DNA of 64,000 bases, from positions 1,243,650 through 1,307,649 of the forward strand of contig JACKJB010000001.1 in the NCBI GenBank assembly GCA_020638155.1. Direction: 5' to 3'. Below, in pieces: positions 28,515-39,084 of this stretch. Under the pieces are notes generated by a model. The model saw only the letters and a list, made by a program, of their open reading frames with translations. It did not search any database and was not told where the DNA came from. This DNA is from Rhodospirillales bacterium (GTDB taxonomy: Bacteria > Pseudomonadota > Alphaproteobacteria > Micavibrionales > Micavibrionaceae). The position numbers and the translations under genes are program-made. How positions within the stretch are numbered: the stretch's first letter is position 1; each line of letters begins with the position of its first letter.

Positions 28515-29648
28515 CTACCGTGCCGGGACTGTAATTTTCGGCAGGCCGTAAGCCGGGAGCGGTCTGGCTTCGGGATCTTCCGACTTTCCGGGAAGGATGC
28601 GAATGCCGGTGACTTCGGCACCGTATTCATCGGTTAGGGTGTATTTATATGCTTTATTCGCGCCGTTTTGCTGCTCTTCTGCGGGCGTGATCGAAATAAC
28701 CGGCGGCTTGTCCGGAGTCACAGTAACGGTCCAGCTTACATCACGGTTCCCGCGGCGATGGACGGTCACCTCAGAGGTACTTGCCAGTTCGAACTGGCAT
28801 CGTGTCGCGTGATCCTGCTCAATGACCTGGCAAGACTGGTCAACGGGAGATATCCCCCCTTTAACGCTGACGCTTGTGCCTTGCTCATGGACGCGCAGGG
28901 TCAAGATACTGCCTTCGGGCACGGTCACTCCCTGTTGCCGGTAACGGTCATCGACCCCCTGCTTGCGGCTGGACAGGGCGATTGGTTCCTGCTCCGTATA
29001 ATCGGGCGGCGTAACCCAGGCATCGATTTTGGCCTGCCGCGGCATATAAGGCATTTCCCAGTCAAAAGCGGCGGCCACGCGCTCCACCTCCTGCCCTTGA
29101 GAGAAAGCCGCGGCAAAGGCCAGCCCGGTTGCGAGCACAGCGGCGTAACGCAAACGGTAACGGTCACGCCCCGGCAATGTCGGCTGCGGCCCTCCGGCTT
29201 TAAATTCGCCGACCATCCGTTCAATGCGGCGGCGCTGCAGGTCCCATGTCAGCTTGTCATCGGCAGAGGCATCGGGATCATTCGGAATATCGTCATAAGA
29301 AGCCGCAGGTGTGCGGCCCGGAATACCCGCATTACGGTCTAAACGGGCCAGCGCTTCGTCACGGGACAGCGGTTTAACTTTACGCACCGACGCCAGCGCC
29401 GTTGCCAGCGCGACCGCGAACAGGGAAACCCCGGTCATTTTTACCGATGGCGAGACATGCTGCCACAGCCCGGCCCATGAAGCGGTCAGAAACGCCGCGC
29501 TGAGCGCCCCGACAGTCGGCACGGTCCGATCCACGGCGCGCTCGGCAAAGCCCGCCCAGCGGGCCCTGCGCACCGCACGTCTAAACTGCCGCGCAAATTT
29601 ACTGCGCGCCGGATCCTGTGCCGGTTTTTTCTGCTGTTGCGAAGACAA
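28515..29648 (-). CDS. N-terminal half of a DUF4175 (TIGR02302) protein, membrane-anchored
   Basis: 377 aa. The start is TTG (reads MSSQQQKKPAQD); no ATG occurs before the first membrane helix. It has a basic cytoplasmic N terminus, hydrophobic segments TVGALSAAFLTASWAGLWQ and MTGVSLFAVALATALASV, a cytoplasmic stretch, a third segment YAAVLATGLAFAAAFSQG, and then an exported part matching DUF4175: AWVTPPDYTEQEPIALSSR, VPEGSILTLRVHEQGTSV, DKPPVISITPAEEQQNGANK, YKYTLTDEYGAEVTGIRILP. It stops at PLPAYGLPKITVPAR, where full-length relatives continue with the HPWAG-like segment. That segment starts the opposite-strand gene at 25024. This looks like one ancestral gene broken by an inversion. Confidence 0.85.
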   Translation of the reverse strand: MSSQQQKKPAQDPARSKFARQFRRAVRRARWAGFAERAVDRTVPTVGALSAAFLTASWAGLWQHVSPSVKMTGVSLFAVALATALASVRKVKPLSRDEALARLDRNAGIPGRTPAASYDDIPNDPDASADDKLTWDLQRRRIERMVGEFKAGGPQPTLPGRDRYRLRYAAVLATGLAFAAAFSQGQEVERVAAAFDWEMPYMPRQAKIDAWVTPPDYTEQEPIALSSRKQGVDDRYRQQGVTVPEGSILTLRVHEQGTSVSVKGGISPVDQSCQVIEQDHATRCQFELASTSEVTVHRRGNRDVSWTVTVTPDKPPVISITPAEEQQNGANKAYKYTLTDEYGAEVTGIRILPGKSEDPEARPLPAYGLPKITVPAR

Positions 29649-29724
29649 TACCCTGTTCCCTGCTCTCGCTTTTATGCTTTGATATTATGCATAAAGGTTC
29701 AGGAACAAACTGTCAATTTGAAGT

Positions 29725-30867
29725 TTAATGGACTTTGGCCGCGGCCGGAACGGCGACCCGGTCATTCAAAGCACCCATCGCGCTCTCATCCTCGCCCGTG
29801 ACGACGATATTTTTGATATCATCACCGAAAATCCCGTAGATCAAAGGCTGGCGGCAATTTTCAAGTAAGGCCACATCATAGATTTCCTTGACCGAACCGG
29901 TAATGCTCATCGCCGTTTCGACGGTCATCGTGTCCATATTGACCATTTCCAGCGCGCATTTGGGCTGCTGGCCGCGCTCTTCAAATTCCTTATCCAGCGG
30001 CAAGCCCTGGAAGTCCTTATCACGCGGCGCGGAACAGCAAATAAACGCATAGTTCTTATAAAAATGCAGTCCCCTTAGGAAACCGGGCAGCCAGAGCGCC
30101 CGTTCGACTTTGCCCGTCCGCAAATCCGCTTTGCACAGATAGCCTTTGCCCGCCTCAAGGAACCACAGCTCGCCGTTATACAGTCTTGGCGTATGCGGCA
30201 TACACAGGCCCGAAGCCACGATGTCATTGGTGCGCATATCCATCAGGACGCCGCCGCTGTCCCGGTCTTCGCGCCACTGTCCCGCAATATTGCACTGGGA
30301 GACCATCGACACATAGGCCAGCTCGCCCTCTTCAAGGCACAGCCCGTTCAGGTGGCAGCGATCCTGGAACACGATCCCGTCAATAAAAGGGGGACGCCAG
30401 TATGGCGTAAAACTGCCCTTTTCATCATCGCCGATCCGGGCGACGCAGTTATAGCCTGTGACCACGCCGTACATATGCCCGTCCCCGGCTTTGATAATTT
30501 CGTGCACATCGACCCCGCCGGTGACATAGGCCGTGCGCGGCAGGTACATCCGGTCCCACTGGCCGTGCCAGACTTCACCCGGCGGGACGCCGTTTTCCAG
30601 CTTCCAGATATTATGATGGGTTGAAATCCAGATATTGCGGTCGTCTTCGACGTGCAGCGCCATGCAGCGCTGGAAATTGCGCTCGGCCACCGTTGCGCCG
30701 GTCTGTCCCGGCCCGACGACAATCAGCTTGCCACCTTCATACGTCGTCAGCGCCACGCTCATATTTTCCTGCGCGAGGTAAGGAATAAACGTATCATTGA
30801 TATGAAGGTCAAAACGGCCGACAATTTCGGCCTCGTTATCCGGCGTGTCGCCGACGCGTCTAATCAT
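29725..30867 (-). CDS. TIGR03032 family protein
   Basis: 380 aa, likely beta-propeller-like. Family features are QRCMALHVEDDRNIWISTHH, VDVHEIIKAGDGHMYGVVTG, FQDRCHLNGLCLEEGELAYV, SGLCMPHTPRLYNGELWFLE and LPGFLRGLHFYKNYAFICCS. The biochemical function of TIGR03032 proteins is unknown; some relatives carry TPR or sulfotransferase domains, absent here. No signal peptide. GGGGACCGGAT precedes the ATG. The gene is upstream of the N-terminal DUF4175 half on the same strand, 76 bases away; a functional link is not implied. Confidence 0.85.
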   Translation of the reverse strand: MIRRVGDTPDNEAEIVGRFDLHINDTFIPYLAQENMSVALTTYEGGKLIVVGPGQTGATVAERNFQRCMALHVEDDRNIWISTHHNIWKLENGVPPGEVWHGQWDRMYLPRTAYVTGGVDVHEIIKAGDGHMYGVVTGYNCVARIGDDEKGSFTPYWRPPFIDGIVFQDRCHLNGLCLEEGELAYVSMVSQCNIAGQWREDRDSGGVLMDMRTNDIVASGLCMPHTPRLYNGELWFLEAGKGYLCKADLRTGKVERALWLPGFLRGLHFYKNYAFICCSAPRDKDFQGLPLDKEFEERGQQPKCALEMVNMDTMTVETAMSITGSVKEIYDVALLENCRQPLIYGIFGDDIKNIVVTGEDESAMGALNDRVAVPAAAKVH

Positions 30868-30950
30868 ATCCGGTCCCCGCTTACAATCTTAAAAATTCTC
30901 ATCGCCTATAGCCTACTTGATGTTCACGGATTCGTATAGAGTATATCTTC

Positions 30951-31088
30951 GTCATTCCCGCGGCCTCGCCGCAGCGTAGCGCAGGCAGGCTCATCAGCGG
31001 GAATCCAGAAAAGGCGGCGAACATAGTTCGCCGACACTATGGTTCCCCGTCGTTTAAACAAAATCAAAGATTTTGTCACGGGGATGAC
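30951..31088 (-). repeat. Composite palindromic repeat, family A, copy 4 (inverted)
   Basis: GTCATTCCCGCGGCC...AGCGGGAATCCAG, GGCGAAC/GTTCGCC hairpin, then CCCCGTCG...AAAATCAAAGATTTTGTCACGGGGATGAC. It is the reverse complement of the layout at 2556, 4185 and 9018 and fills the gap between the head-repeat protein and the TIGR03032 gene. Confidence 0.8.
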
Positions 31089-31108
31089 GGTAACGAAGAC
31101 TTTGAACC

Positions 31109-34100
31109 CTACTCTGCGGTCTTCTCTTCCACCATGGCTTTGAGAAGGAGGATTTGTTCTTCCAGCGCCTTGATGCGCTCTTCCTGCGTTTTGATGAGGT
31201 CGTTTTGTTCCTCGATCGCCTCGGCCATCGGCGCGATCAGGCCGACATAGTTCAGCGAGAGCATCCCCGCCTTGTCTTCCTGGACCAGGTGCGGGTAATC
31301 GGTCTGGACGTCCTGCGCGATAAAGCCGTATTCCAGCGGTCCTTCGGGGTTGTCTTTCATCTTGAACGATACGCCTTTGAGCCTGATGACTTTTTCCAAC
31401 TGCCCCTCCGGTAAATCGTTAATCTCGGTCTTCAACCGCAAATCCGACACATCGGCCAGTACGCCGGTATAATTAATATCCCCGACAACATCGAGTTCGA
31501 CATCGGGCGTGGTGTCTCCTACACTGAGCTTACCGCCATAAATAATGAAGGAATCATTGGCAGTAATATTAACACCGCTATTGGCGTTGGCCGTATTGCC
31601 ATCAAAGAAAAATGCCACGGTACGGTCCCCGGTGATTTTCGGGTCGGTCGCCTGGGCTGCCGTCTGCAAACCAAAAGCCATAGAGCCGTCACCGGCCCCG
31701 TCCCCGCCCGTTCCTGACCCGGCAGTCGCTTCCTTGCCCATGGCAAGACTGTGCAGCCCACTCGCGATGGTTTTCACACCAAGCGCCGTACTATACTGCC
31801 CGCCCGCGGTCAGGCGCGAACCAATCGCGACCCCCCAGGCACCGCTGGCTGTGGCCTGGTATCCCATAGCGGTACTTCCCCAGCCGCTGGCAGTACTTCT
31901 TTCTCCCATCGCGACGGAGAAATTGTTACTCGCTGTATTTTTATAGCCGATCGCCACAGTATTATCATCCGTGGCATCACTGCTGTACCCAATGGAAACG
32001 CTATACAGTCCACTAGCCACGCCATCCCGTCCCAAAGCAATACTGCTCCAACCACTGGCGGCACTGTAATACCCCATCGCAATACTTCTGCTGCCGCTGG
32101 CCGTCGCATTGTCGCCCACAGCAAAACTTTGGGTACCGTTTGCCGTTGTATAAAAACCGAGAGCCACGCTGTTAGTGCCACTGGCGGTGTTTTGATATCC
32201 CATCGCAACACTGCCACCCCCACTGGCCGTTACGTAATGCCCCATTGCAAAGCTGTAGTATCCGCTGCTGGTGTTTTGAACTCCCATCGCGACACTACCC
32301 CATTTAGTTGTCGTGTTGTATCCCCCCATCGCGACACTATAATTACCACCCGCCTGGGTATTGATCCCCCAGGCAAAACTGTTTGTTCCCGTATTGCCAT
32401 CCTGCCAGGCATCGTTCGCACTGGAAATTGTTCCACCCCGGAACGCCGCCTTGTCCGGATAGAAGAACATCCGTGTGCCGTTATCATCCATCACGGCAGG
32501 AAGGGCCTGCCCGCTTTTGATGATGTGGGTACTCTGGTAACTGATATGGCTCGTATTGTCCGTCCACAGACCGGAACCGCCGCCGAGCGTGTTAAATGCC
32601 GTCCAGGTCGAGCAGTCATCGGAATATTGCAGACCCGTCCCGTTCACATACCGGAGACAGCCCTGCGATCCGGATGCCCCGGCATCGTCGATCATGAAGT
32701 GACCACCAACCAACGCCATGACGTTGTTGGTACTGATGTCGGCATCGGTCTGATCCCCCATAAAGATGCCGAGAGAACTATCCCCCGTCACCCGCGGATC
32801 GTTGCCCGCGCCGGAAGCGCCAAGGCCGATCGCCATGGAGTAATCACCAAAACCGCTACCGGCTGTACCGTTCCCGGCAATGACCTCACGGCCAAGAGCG
32901 ATACTAAATTGTCCGCTCGCCACCGCTTCACGCCCCATTGCGACACTCTCGCCGCCGCTGGCGACAGACTGCTGCCCCATTGCAACACTGCTCTGACCGC
33001 TGGCAGTTGAACCGCCACCAACACCGAAAGAATAGGCCCCGCTGGCGATTGAGTCCCCAGCACCAAGGCTATATTGTCCGCTCGCAGTACCAAAGCCGAG
33101 TGCAACAGCGCCTTTTGCAGAAGAACTGGCTCCATACCCCATGGCAATACTACCGTAACTACTGGCGGTGGAACGGTACCCCATAGCAACACTGCCCAAA
33201 TTACCACTAGCCAAAGCGGAATACCCCATCGCAACGCTTTCAGAGCCGCTGGCCGTATTGTAAATTCCTATCGCAAAACTGTAATCTCCGCTGGCGGTGG
33301 TGCCGTACCCCATCGCGACGCTGGAGTTGCCGCTGGCAGTGTTGTCATACCCCATCGCGACACTGCTTTGAGCATTAGCTTCTACATTCGCGCCCCATGC
33401 CAGGCTGTTTGTACCAATGTTAGCATCTTCCCAGGCATCATTTGTAGAGCCTACGTGGCCACCGCGAAACGCTCCTTTATCCGGGTAGAAAAACATCCGG
33501 GTACCGTAATCATCTAATACCGCCGGAAGCGCCTGACCGGGGTTAATGATGTGTGCACTTTGGTAACTGATGTAACTCGTATTATCCGTCCACAGGCCGC
33601 TACCCCCGCCAATCGCGTTAAACGCCGTCCAGGTCGAGCAGTCATCGGAATATTGCAGCCCCGTCCCGTTCACATAGCGGAGACAGCCTTGAGAACCCGC
33701 CGCGCCGTTATCGTCAATCATAAAATCACCACCAACCAGTGCCATCCGGTTGTTGGCGGTGATGTTGGCGTCGGCTTGGTAGCCCATAAAAATGCCAAAG
33801 GAATTGTCCCCCGTTACCCGCGGATAGTTTCCCGGCCCAGAATTACCCAAACCAATAGCCATAGAATAAATTCCCTCTGATTTAGCCCTATGGCCAAGTA
33901 CAATACTACCAACATTACTGGCCGTAGATGCAAGGCCTATCGCAATACTGTCATCAGCACTAGCTGTACTTCCATAACCTAATGCAACACTACCTTGACC
34001 ACTGGCCGTTATCGATCGCCCCAATGCGACACTATATGCGCCGCTTGCCGTGGCCGCGGAACCCAATGCAGTACTTTGAAAGCCGCTTGCGGTGCTATAT

Positions 34101-34747
34101 CCTCCCATAGCCACACTCTCACCGCCACTAGCCTCCACATTCTCGCCCCAAGCAAAGCTGCCCCCCCCAATATTTGCGTCCTGCCAAGCGTCATTACCCC
34201 CGACAATACGTCCACCCCGGAACGCCGCCTTGTCCGGATAGAAGAACATCCGGGTGCCGTTATCGTCCATCACGGCCGGAAGGGTCTGGCCACTTTTTAT
34301 GATATGCGCGCTTTGGTAACTGATATGGCTCGTATCATCCGTCCACAGGCTACTGCCGCCACTGCCGACGGTGGTGCTGATGATCGTCCCGTCGGATTTT
34401 TTGGCTTTGAGTTCAAATTCGTTGCTGGCTTCGTCAAGCCACAGAGTCCAGTGGCTGGAACTGAACGTGATATCTGCGGGGGCTGCTGCCGGGGCGCGGA
34501 AGAACAAGCTTTCGGTCGGGTGATCGTAGAACAGGAACGGAATCCAGTTCGCGCCGTCGCAGAACAAAAAGCGCTGCCCCGTGACCGGGCCGGAGCCGTT
34601 GGCGGCGCGGCGAAACGCACCTTCTTCGCCAGCCGCACAAGCGGCGTAAGGCTGGGTTTCCTGCGCGAAAACAGGGGTTACCGCTGTTGTGGCCAGCAGC
34701 ATTGAAACCAGTGAGATCACTGTCCGTTTATTATTTTTACGCGGCAT
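31109..34747 (-). CDS. Secreted YadA-head-repeat protein with C-terminal S74 autochaperone domain
   Basis: 1,212 aa from ATG 34747; a GTG 12 bases upstream is also in frame. A signal peptide ends VTPVFAQ. Then come three large modules, each opening with LWTD(D/N)TS(H/Y)ISYQS, a PDK(A/G)AFRGG segment and a run of left-handed beta-roll repeats of the form SVAMGY.TASG (YadA head/Hep_Hag type); the first two close on CLRYVNGTGLQYSDDCSTW. The C terminus is an S74 (endosialidase-type) intramolecular chaperone: VSDLRLKTEI has Ser1101 and Lys1106 spaced as in the known Ser-Lys pair, followed by EYGFIAQDVQ and a coiled coil. It should trimerise, then cut off the chaperone. No beta-barrel anchor is present, so how it is held at the surface is unknown. 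Confidence 0.88.
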   Translation of the reverse strand: MPRKNNKRTVISLVSMLLATTAVTPVFAQETQPYAACAAGEEGAFRRAANGSGPVTGQRFLFCDGANWIPFLFYDHPTESLFFRAPAAAPADITFSSSHWTLWLDEASNEFELKAKKSDGTIISTTVGSGGSSLWTDDTSHISYQSAHIIKSGQTLPAVMDDNGTRMFFYPDKAAFRGGRIVGGNDAWQDANIGGGSFAWGENVEASGGESVAMGGYSTASGFQSTALGSAATASGAYSVALGRSITASGQGSVALGYGSTASADDSIAIGLASTASNVGSIVLGHRAKSEGIYSMAIGLGNSGPGNYPRVTGDNSFGIFMGYQADANITANNRMALVGGDFMIDDNGAAGSQGCLRYVNGTGLQYSDDCSTWTAFNAIGGGSGLWTDNTSYISYQSAHIINPGQALPAVLDDYGTRMFFYPDKGAFRGGHVGSTNDAWEDANIGTNSLAWGANVEANAQSSVAMGYDNTASGNSSVAMGYGTTASGDYSFAIGIYNTASGSESVAMGYSALASGNLGSVAMGYRSTASSYGSIAMGYGASSSAKGAVALGFGTASGQYSLGAGDSIASGAYSFGVGGGSTASGQSSVAMGQQSVASGGESVAMGREAVASGQFSIALGREVIAGNGTAGSGFGDYSMAIGLGASGAGNDPRVTGDSSLGIFMGDQTDADISTNNVMALVGGHFMIDDAGASGSQGCLRYVNGTGLQYSDDCSTWTAFNTLGGGSGLWTDNTSHISYQSTHIIKSGQALPAVMDDNGTRMFFYPDKAAFRGGTISSANDAWQDGNTGTNSFAWGINTQAGGNYSVAMGGYNTTTKWGSVAMGVQNTSSGYYSFAMGHYVTASGGGSVAMGYQNTASGTNSVALGFYTTANGTQSFAVGDNATASGSRSIAMGYYSAASGWSSIALGRDGVASGLYSVSIGYSSDATDDNTVAIGYKNTASNNFSVAMGERSTASGWGSTAMGYQATASGAWGVAIGSRLTAGGQYSTALGVKTIASGLHSLAMGKEATAGSGTGGDGAGDGSMAFGLQTAAQATDPKITGDRTVAFFFDGNTANANSGVNITANDSFIIYGGKLSVGDTTPDVELDVVGDINYTGVLADVSDLRLKTEINDLPEGQLEKVIRLKGVSFKMKDNPEGPLEYGFIAQDVQTDYPHLVQEDKAGMLSLNYVGLIAPMAEAIEEQNDLIKTQEERIKALEEQILLLKAMVEEKTAE

Positions 34748-34838
34748 ATAAAAACCCACACAAATATCTGTATTTTCTCATTATAGGGGTGATTTGATTA
34801 CAATCACGTTAACATTTTTACCTTTATTAAGGTTAATC

Positions 34839-35531
34839 TTAAGACTTGCGGCCATGGAAGAGGATCATGTTCCAACGGGCGTCAGGTCCCTGTTTCCCGA
34901 GGTAAGAGCCGATTCCGTTTATGATGATATCACGATTTGCTTTGTTCAGGAAAAACAAATGCTTAAAAAAGTCTGCCGCCTGATCGTCGCTTCCAAAATG
35001 CCATGTATAGTCATGAATATGGTGCTGTACGGCGAAGCCGGTATGCCGCAGGCGGAGGGCCTCGCTTTGGTCCAGGAACAGGCCTTCGTGGCCTTGCGGG
35101 TTATATTTGTGCACGAATTCATTCAAAAACCGGTCAACCGCCGACCCGGCCAGCACTTCGGAAACAACAAGCTCCCCGCCGGGCTTAAGGACGCGGTAAA
35201 ATTCATCGTAGATCTGCGCGCGCTGCGCCGGGGTATAATGATGCAGCCCGGCGATGCTGAGCACGTAATCGTAGGCCTGGTCCGGCAGGGATTTTAGCGA
35301 ATGGTTGTCGTTCCAGTGTGACGGATCGACTTCGTCCACGATCCCGGAGACATAGTTTTTCAGGTAGCCGCCGCCTGATGGAAAATCGAGGATGCAGGAT
35401 GTGTCCTGCGGGGCGATATAGCCCACGACGGCTTCGAACTCCGCATCGCGCGCGGCGGGGGCTATTTCCTTCATCGCCTTGTCGTAGGCTTTCTGGCGCT
35501 CGTCAATAAAAATGTCTTCGTAACTATGCAT
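34839..35531 (-). CDS. SAM-dependent methyltransferase, class I
   Basis: 230 aa. Motif I is a variant, ILDFPSGGGYLKNYV, followed by YDYVLSIAGLHHYTPAQRAQ and a post-motif FYRVLKPGGELVVSEVLAGS, the pattern of Methyltransf_11 enzymes. The substrate is unknown. The start codon overlaps the stop of the QueC-like gene upstream (TGATG, one shared base at 35531), which implies translational coupling and a joint role. The C-terminal part (HDYTWHFGSDDQAADFFKHL) may form the acceptor site. Confidence 0.87.
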   Translation of the reverse strand: MHSYEDIFIDERQKAYDKAMKEIAPAARDAEFEAVVGYIAPQDTSCILDFPSGGGYLKNYVSGIVDEVDPSHWNDNHSLKSLPDQAYDYVLSIAGLHHYTPAQRAQIYDEFYRVLKPGGELVVSEVLAGSAVDRFLNEFVHKYNPQGHEGLFLDQSEALRLRHTGFAVQHHIHDYTWHFGSDDQAADFFKHLFFLNKANRDIIINGIGSYLGKQGPDARWNMILFHGRKS

Positions 35532-36178
35532 CAGGTAAAATCAGGGTGTTCGATGTTGAGCGCCGCCAAAGCCCGGCAGGTCTCGCATTGGTGGCAGGGT
35601 TTCAGGTTCACCGGTCTACGGCAGGACCAGAAAGATTGCTGTAAGCGGGGCGGCAGGGCTTCGTAAATGGCGTTTTTGGAGATATCCCTGACCGGGAAGA
35701 TGTATGTGATTTTTCCCTGCCGCTCGTCGGTCAGGGACGCTTCGAAAATCCTGTGCCCGCGCTGGATATGCGGATATAGCGGCACATCGTTTTCCATGTC
35801 GGTTTTGGTGCGGCCCACGGCGACATGGACGATATTGGGATTATTATTCGCAATCATTGCCGACACAAAGCCATATAGATAACTGTCCATCGGGAAGTCC
35901 CCGCTTTGCAGGAAACGGAATCCCATGATGTTTTCGGTAAAGGTGAAATCGCGGCGGAATTCCTGTTCGCAATAGGTGACAAAGCGCCGCGTGGCTTCTT
36001 CTTCGTTCTGGGTACGCTGCTCCACATTGACGATATGCATGTGATGCAAATGGATATGAAAGTCTTTATATGCATCGTTGGTAAAAAGCTGCCACGCGCA
36101 GCCGAAGCTGTCCAGCCCGCCGCTGAACATGCAGAGAATTGTCGGTTTTGCGGGTTTTACGTGCTGTGGCAGGAGCAT
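35531..36178 (-). CDS. QueC-like PP-loop ATPase
   Basis: 215 aa from ATG 36178 (a TTG at 36190 is also in frame). The PP-loop CMFSGGLDSFG near the N terminus binds ATP. The C terminus has a zinc-site-like cluster CRRPVNLKPCHQCETC. Both match 7-cyano-7-deazaguanine synthase QueC, but the middle of the protein is divergent and no queD, queE or queF is nearby. It may activate a carboxylate by adenylation for another product, then pass it to the coupled methyltransferase. The pair's product is unknown. Confidence 0.78.
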   Translation of the reverse strand: MLLPQHVKPAKPTILCMFSGGLDSFGCAWQLFTNDAYKDFHIHLHHMHIVNVEQRTQNEEEATRRFVTYCEQEFRRDFTFTENIMGFRFLQSGDFPMDSYLYGFVSAMIANNNPNIVHVAVGRTKTDMENDVPLYPHIQRGHRIFEASLTDERQGKITYIFPVRDISKNAIYEALPPRLQQSFWSCRRPVNLKPCHQCETCRALAALNIEHPDFT

Positions 36179-36252
36179 GGGACGTATCAATCGTGGTGGA
36201 TCAAGGCGACTTACGCCTGATTATAACGATATTCCCGCCCCGGTTTCAAAAG

Positions 36253-36564
36253 CTAATTTGCTTTGTTTTTACCCTTGCTGTCAATTTCCGCGCGGACTTG
36301 ATCTCTAAACGCCTTGCGCTGTGCGCGAACGCCGTCAAGGCATTCCTGCTGCCCTTCTTCTTTGGCCATGCAGGCTTCACGCGCTTTACTAAATCCTTCG
36401 CGTTTTGCTTCACGTTCCTTACGTTTTGCTTCACGGGCAGCCTGCTTGGCTTCGTATTGCTGCTCGCGCGTTGCCTGATCCGCAGGGGTATCGGTGTCCG
36501 CTGCCTTGGCGCATACAGGCATCATCAGCATCAAAGCCATTGTCATCATCAGAATTTTTTTCAT
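36253..36564 (-). CDS. Small secreted basic/charged protein
   Basis: 103 aa from ATG 36564 (an ATG two codons upstream is too close to the GGGG of the ribosome binding site). A signal peptide MKKILMMTMALMLMMPVCAK ends near AKAAD. The mature part is a highly charged helix (AKQAAREAKRKEREAKREGF) with two cysteines (EACMAKEEGQQECLDGV) that could form a disulfide. No family is recognised. It lies downstream of the Fic-like gene on the same strand. Confidence 0.7.
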   Translation of the reverse strand: MKKILMMTMALMLMMPVCAKAADTDTPADQATREQQYEAKQAAREAKRKEREAKREGFSKAREACMAKEEGQQECLDGVRAQRKAFRDQVRAEIDSKGKNKAN

Positions 36565-36672
36565 CGTCATTTTCCCCTATTTTTAGGTCCTGATGCCCGG
36601 TTTTTGTTCAAAAACCAGCATCACTCTTTATTATTAACAGAAACATTTCTAAAAATCGTTAACAATTTAAAA

Positions 36673-37410
36673 TTATACGCCCAAAGTCGGCTTACTTTTA
36701 GCATCGTGGGATTTCTTTTTTTGTGGTTCCCCTTGCCAAATTTCAGGTGCCGATGCCGTAAAAGGCAGGGCGTTTTTCTTTAGAAAATCGCGCATGGCAT
36801 GAACTTCGTCCCGCCAGCCTACCGCGCGTTTGAATTTTGATTGGATGTCCCTTTTTTTAAATTTAACATCGGAAGCCAGGTTAAAGAACTCCACCGCATT
36901 CCCTGTCGTCAGGACAAAAGGATTCAAACCGTTCTTCAGCAAGTAATAATTGGCGACCAGCGCCCCGGTCCGGTGGTTGCCGTCAAAGAACAGCTGCGGC
37001 TCCGCCAAAATCCTGACATATAAACCCGCGGCAATTTTATAGGGGTCATCGTTGCTGCGTTCATGGCGTTTACACCATTCCAGCAGGTACGGCAGATGTT
37101 TATAAAACTTGTCTTCGGTCTGTTTCAGAAAGCCTTTATATTGCTGGCGTAATTCGGCATCCGTACCCAGATGAACGATCGCATTTAATTCCAAGAGGTC
37201 AGAAGGTGTCAGCAAGGTACGCTTCTCCCCCGTCCCCAGCCGTGCATTCAGAAAATTATAAGCCAGCATCAAATGCGTTTTCACATCATCATCGAACGCA
37301 TCCCGGCCACAGTTAATGGTTTTGTTGATGGTATCGAACTCCGCCTGCACGTTTTGATAGCTGGCATAAATCGCATTGGTATCAAAAAACAGCCCCTGCC
37401 CTTTTTTCAT
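36673..37410 (-). CDS. Fic/DOC-fold protein with altered active-site motif
   Basis: 245 aa. The core around EPQLFFDGNHRTGALVANYYL aligns with the Fic motif HPFx(D/E)GNGRxxR, but the catalytic His is Gln, the second Gly is His and the final Arg is Ala. The flanking helices (KIAAGLYVRILAEP before and LVANYYLLKNGLNPFVLTTG after) fit the fold. Fic enzymes transfer AMP or other groups to target hydroxyls; without the His the usual chemistry is doubtful. GNHRTG variants exist as a subgroup. The C terminus is Lys-rich. No antitoxin-like gene is adjacent. Confidence 0.78.
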   Translation of the reverse strand: MKKGQGLFFDTNAIYASYQNVQAEFDTINKTINCGRDAFDDDVKTHLMLAYNFLNARLGTGEKRTLLTPSDLLELNAIVHLGTDAELRQQYKGFLKQTEDKFYKHLPYLLEWCKRHERSNDDPYKIAAGLYVRILAEPQLFFDGNHRTGALVANYYLLKNGLNPFVLTTGNAVEFFNLASDVKFKKRDIQSKFKRAVGWRDEVHAMRDFLKKNALPFTASAPEIWQGEPQKKKSHDAKSKPTLGV

Positions 37411-37502
37411 GCAGATCCCTTCGCCTTTCCCTGTCCAAAACAGGCGGCTACGCTAACACGATCCCAGACGGCATATCAATTTTTATGAAAGGAAAGTGTA
37501 AA

Positions 37503-37578
37503 TGGTGACCGCGCAGGGATTCGAACCCTGGACCTACTGATTAAAAGTCAGTTGCTCTACCAGCTGAGCTACGCGGTC
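37503..37578 (-). tRNA. tRNA-Lys (anticodon TTT)
   Basis: 76 nt with encoded CCA. The acceptor stem is GACCGCG/CGCGGTC, the D arm contains AGCTCAGCTGGTAGAGC, the anticodon arm is CTGA-CTTTTAA-TCAG with anticodon TTT, and the T arm is CAGGG-TTCGAAT-CCCTG. All stems are complete. Confidence 0.97.
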
Positions 37579-37637
37579 TTTCCAGAGAAAAGATTGCGGT
37601 AACTTATTGATTCAGGCCGCGCAGGTCAAGTTTTCTT

Positions 37638-38888
<1,251 letters not shown>

Positions 38889-38914
38889 AGAACGCTCCGC
38901 TTCTTTAGTATGTT

Positions 38915-39080
38915 TTGAACCGCAGAGACGCAGAGGGCGTTTGAAACGCGAAGGCGCGAAGACACGAAGACATGCATACGCACAAGCATAAAAATATCCT
39001 CGTATCTTCGCATCTTCGCGGTTGAAATTTTAATAGCGCTGCGCGCGTTTTCTCTGTGCTCTCTGCGTCTCTGCGGTTTA
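38915..39080. repeat. Long inverted repeat, family C, copy 1
   Basis: Begins TTGAACCGCAGAGACGCAGAG and ends CTCTGCGTCTCTGCGGTTTAA-like, giving about 20 bp of inverted ends. A second pair lies inside (GCGAAGGCGCGAAGACACGA against CGTATCTTCGCATCTTCGCG), as if one element were nested in another. It fills the ispG-coaD gap. Similar ACCGCAGAG-type repeats are known from many environmental bacteria. Confidence 0.75.
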
Positions 39081-39084
39081 ATCA

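Noticed and set aside
31109..34747. S74/tail-fibre-like protein as a sign of a prophage
   Set aside because: A signal peptide is present, and there are no terminase, portal, capsid or integrase genes in the window.
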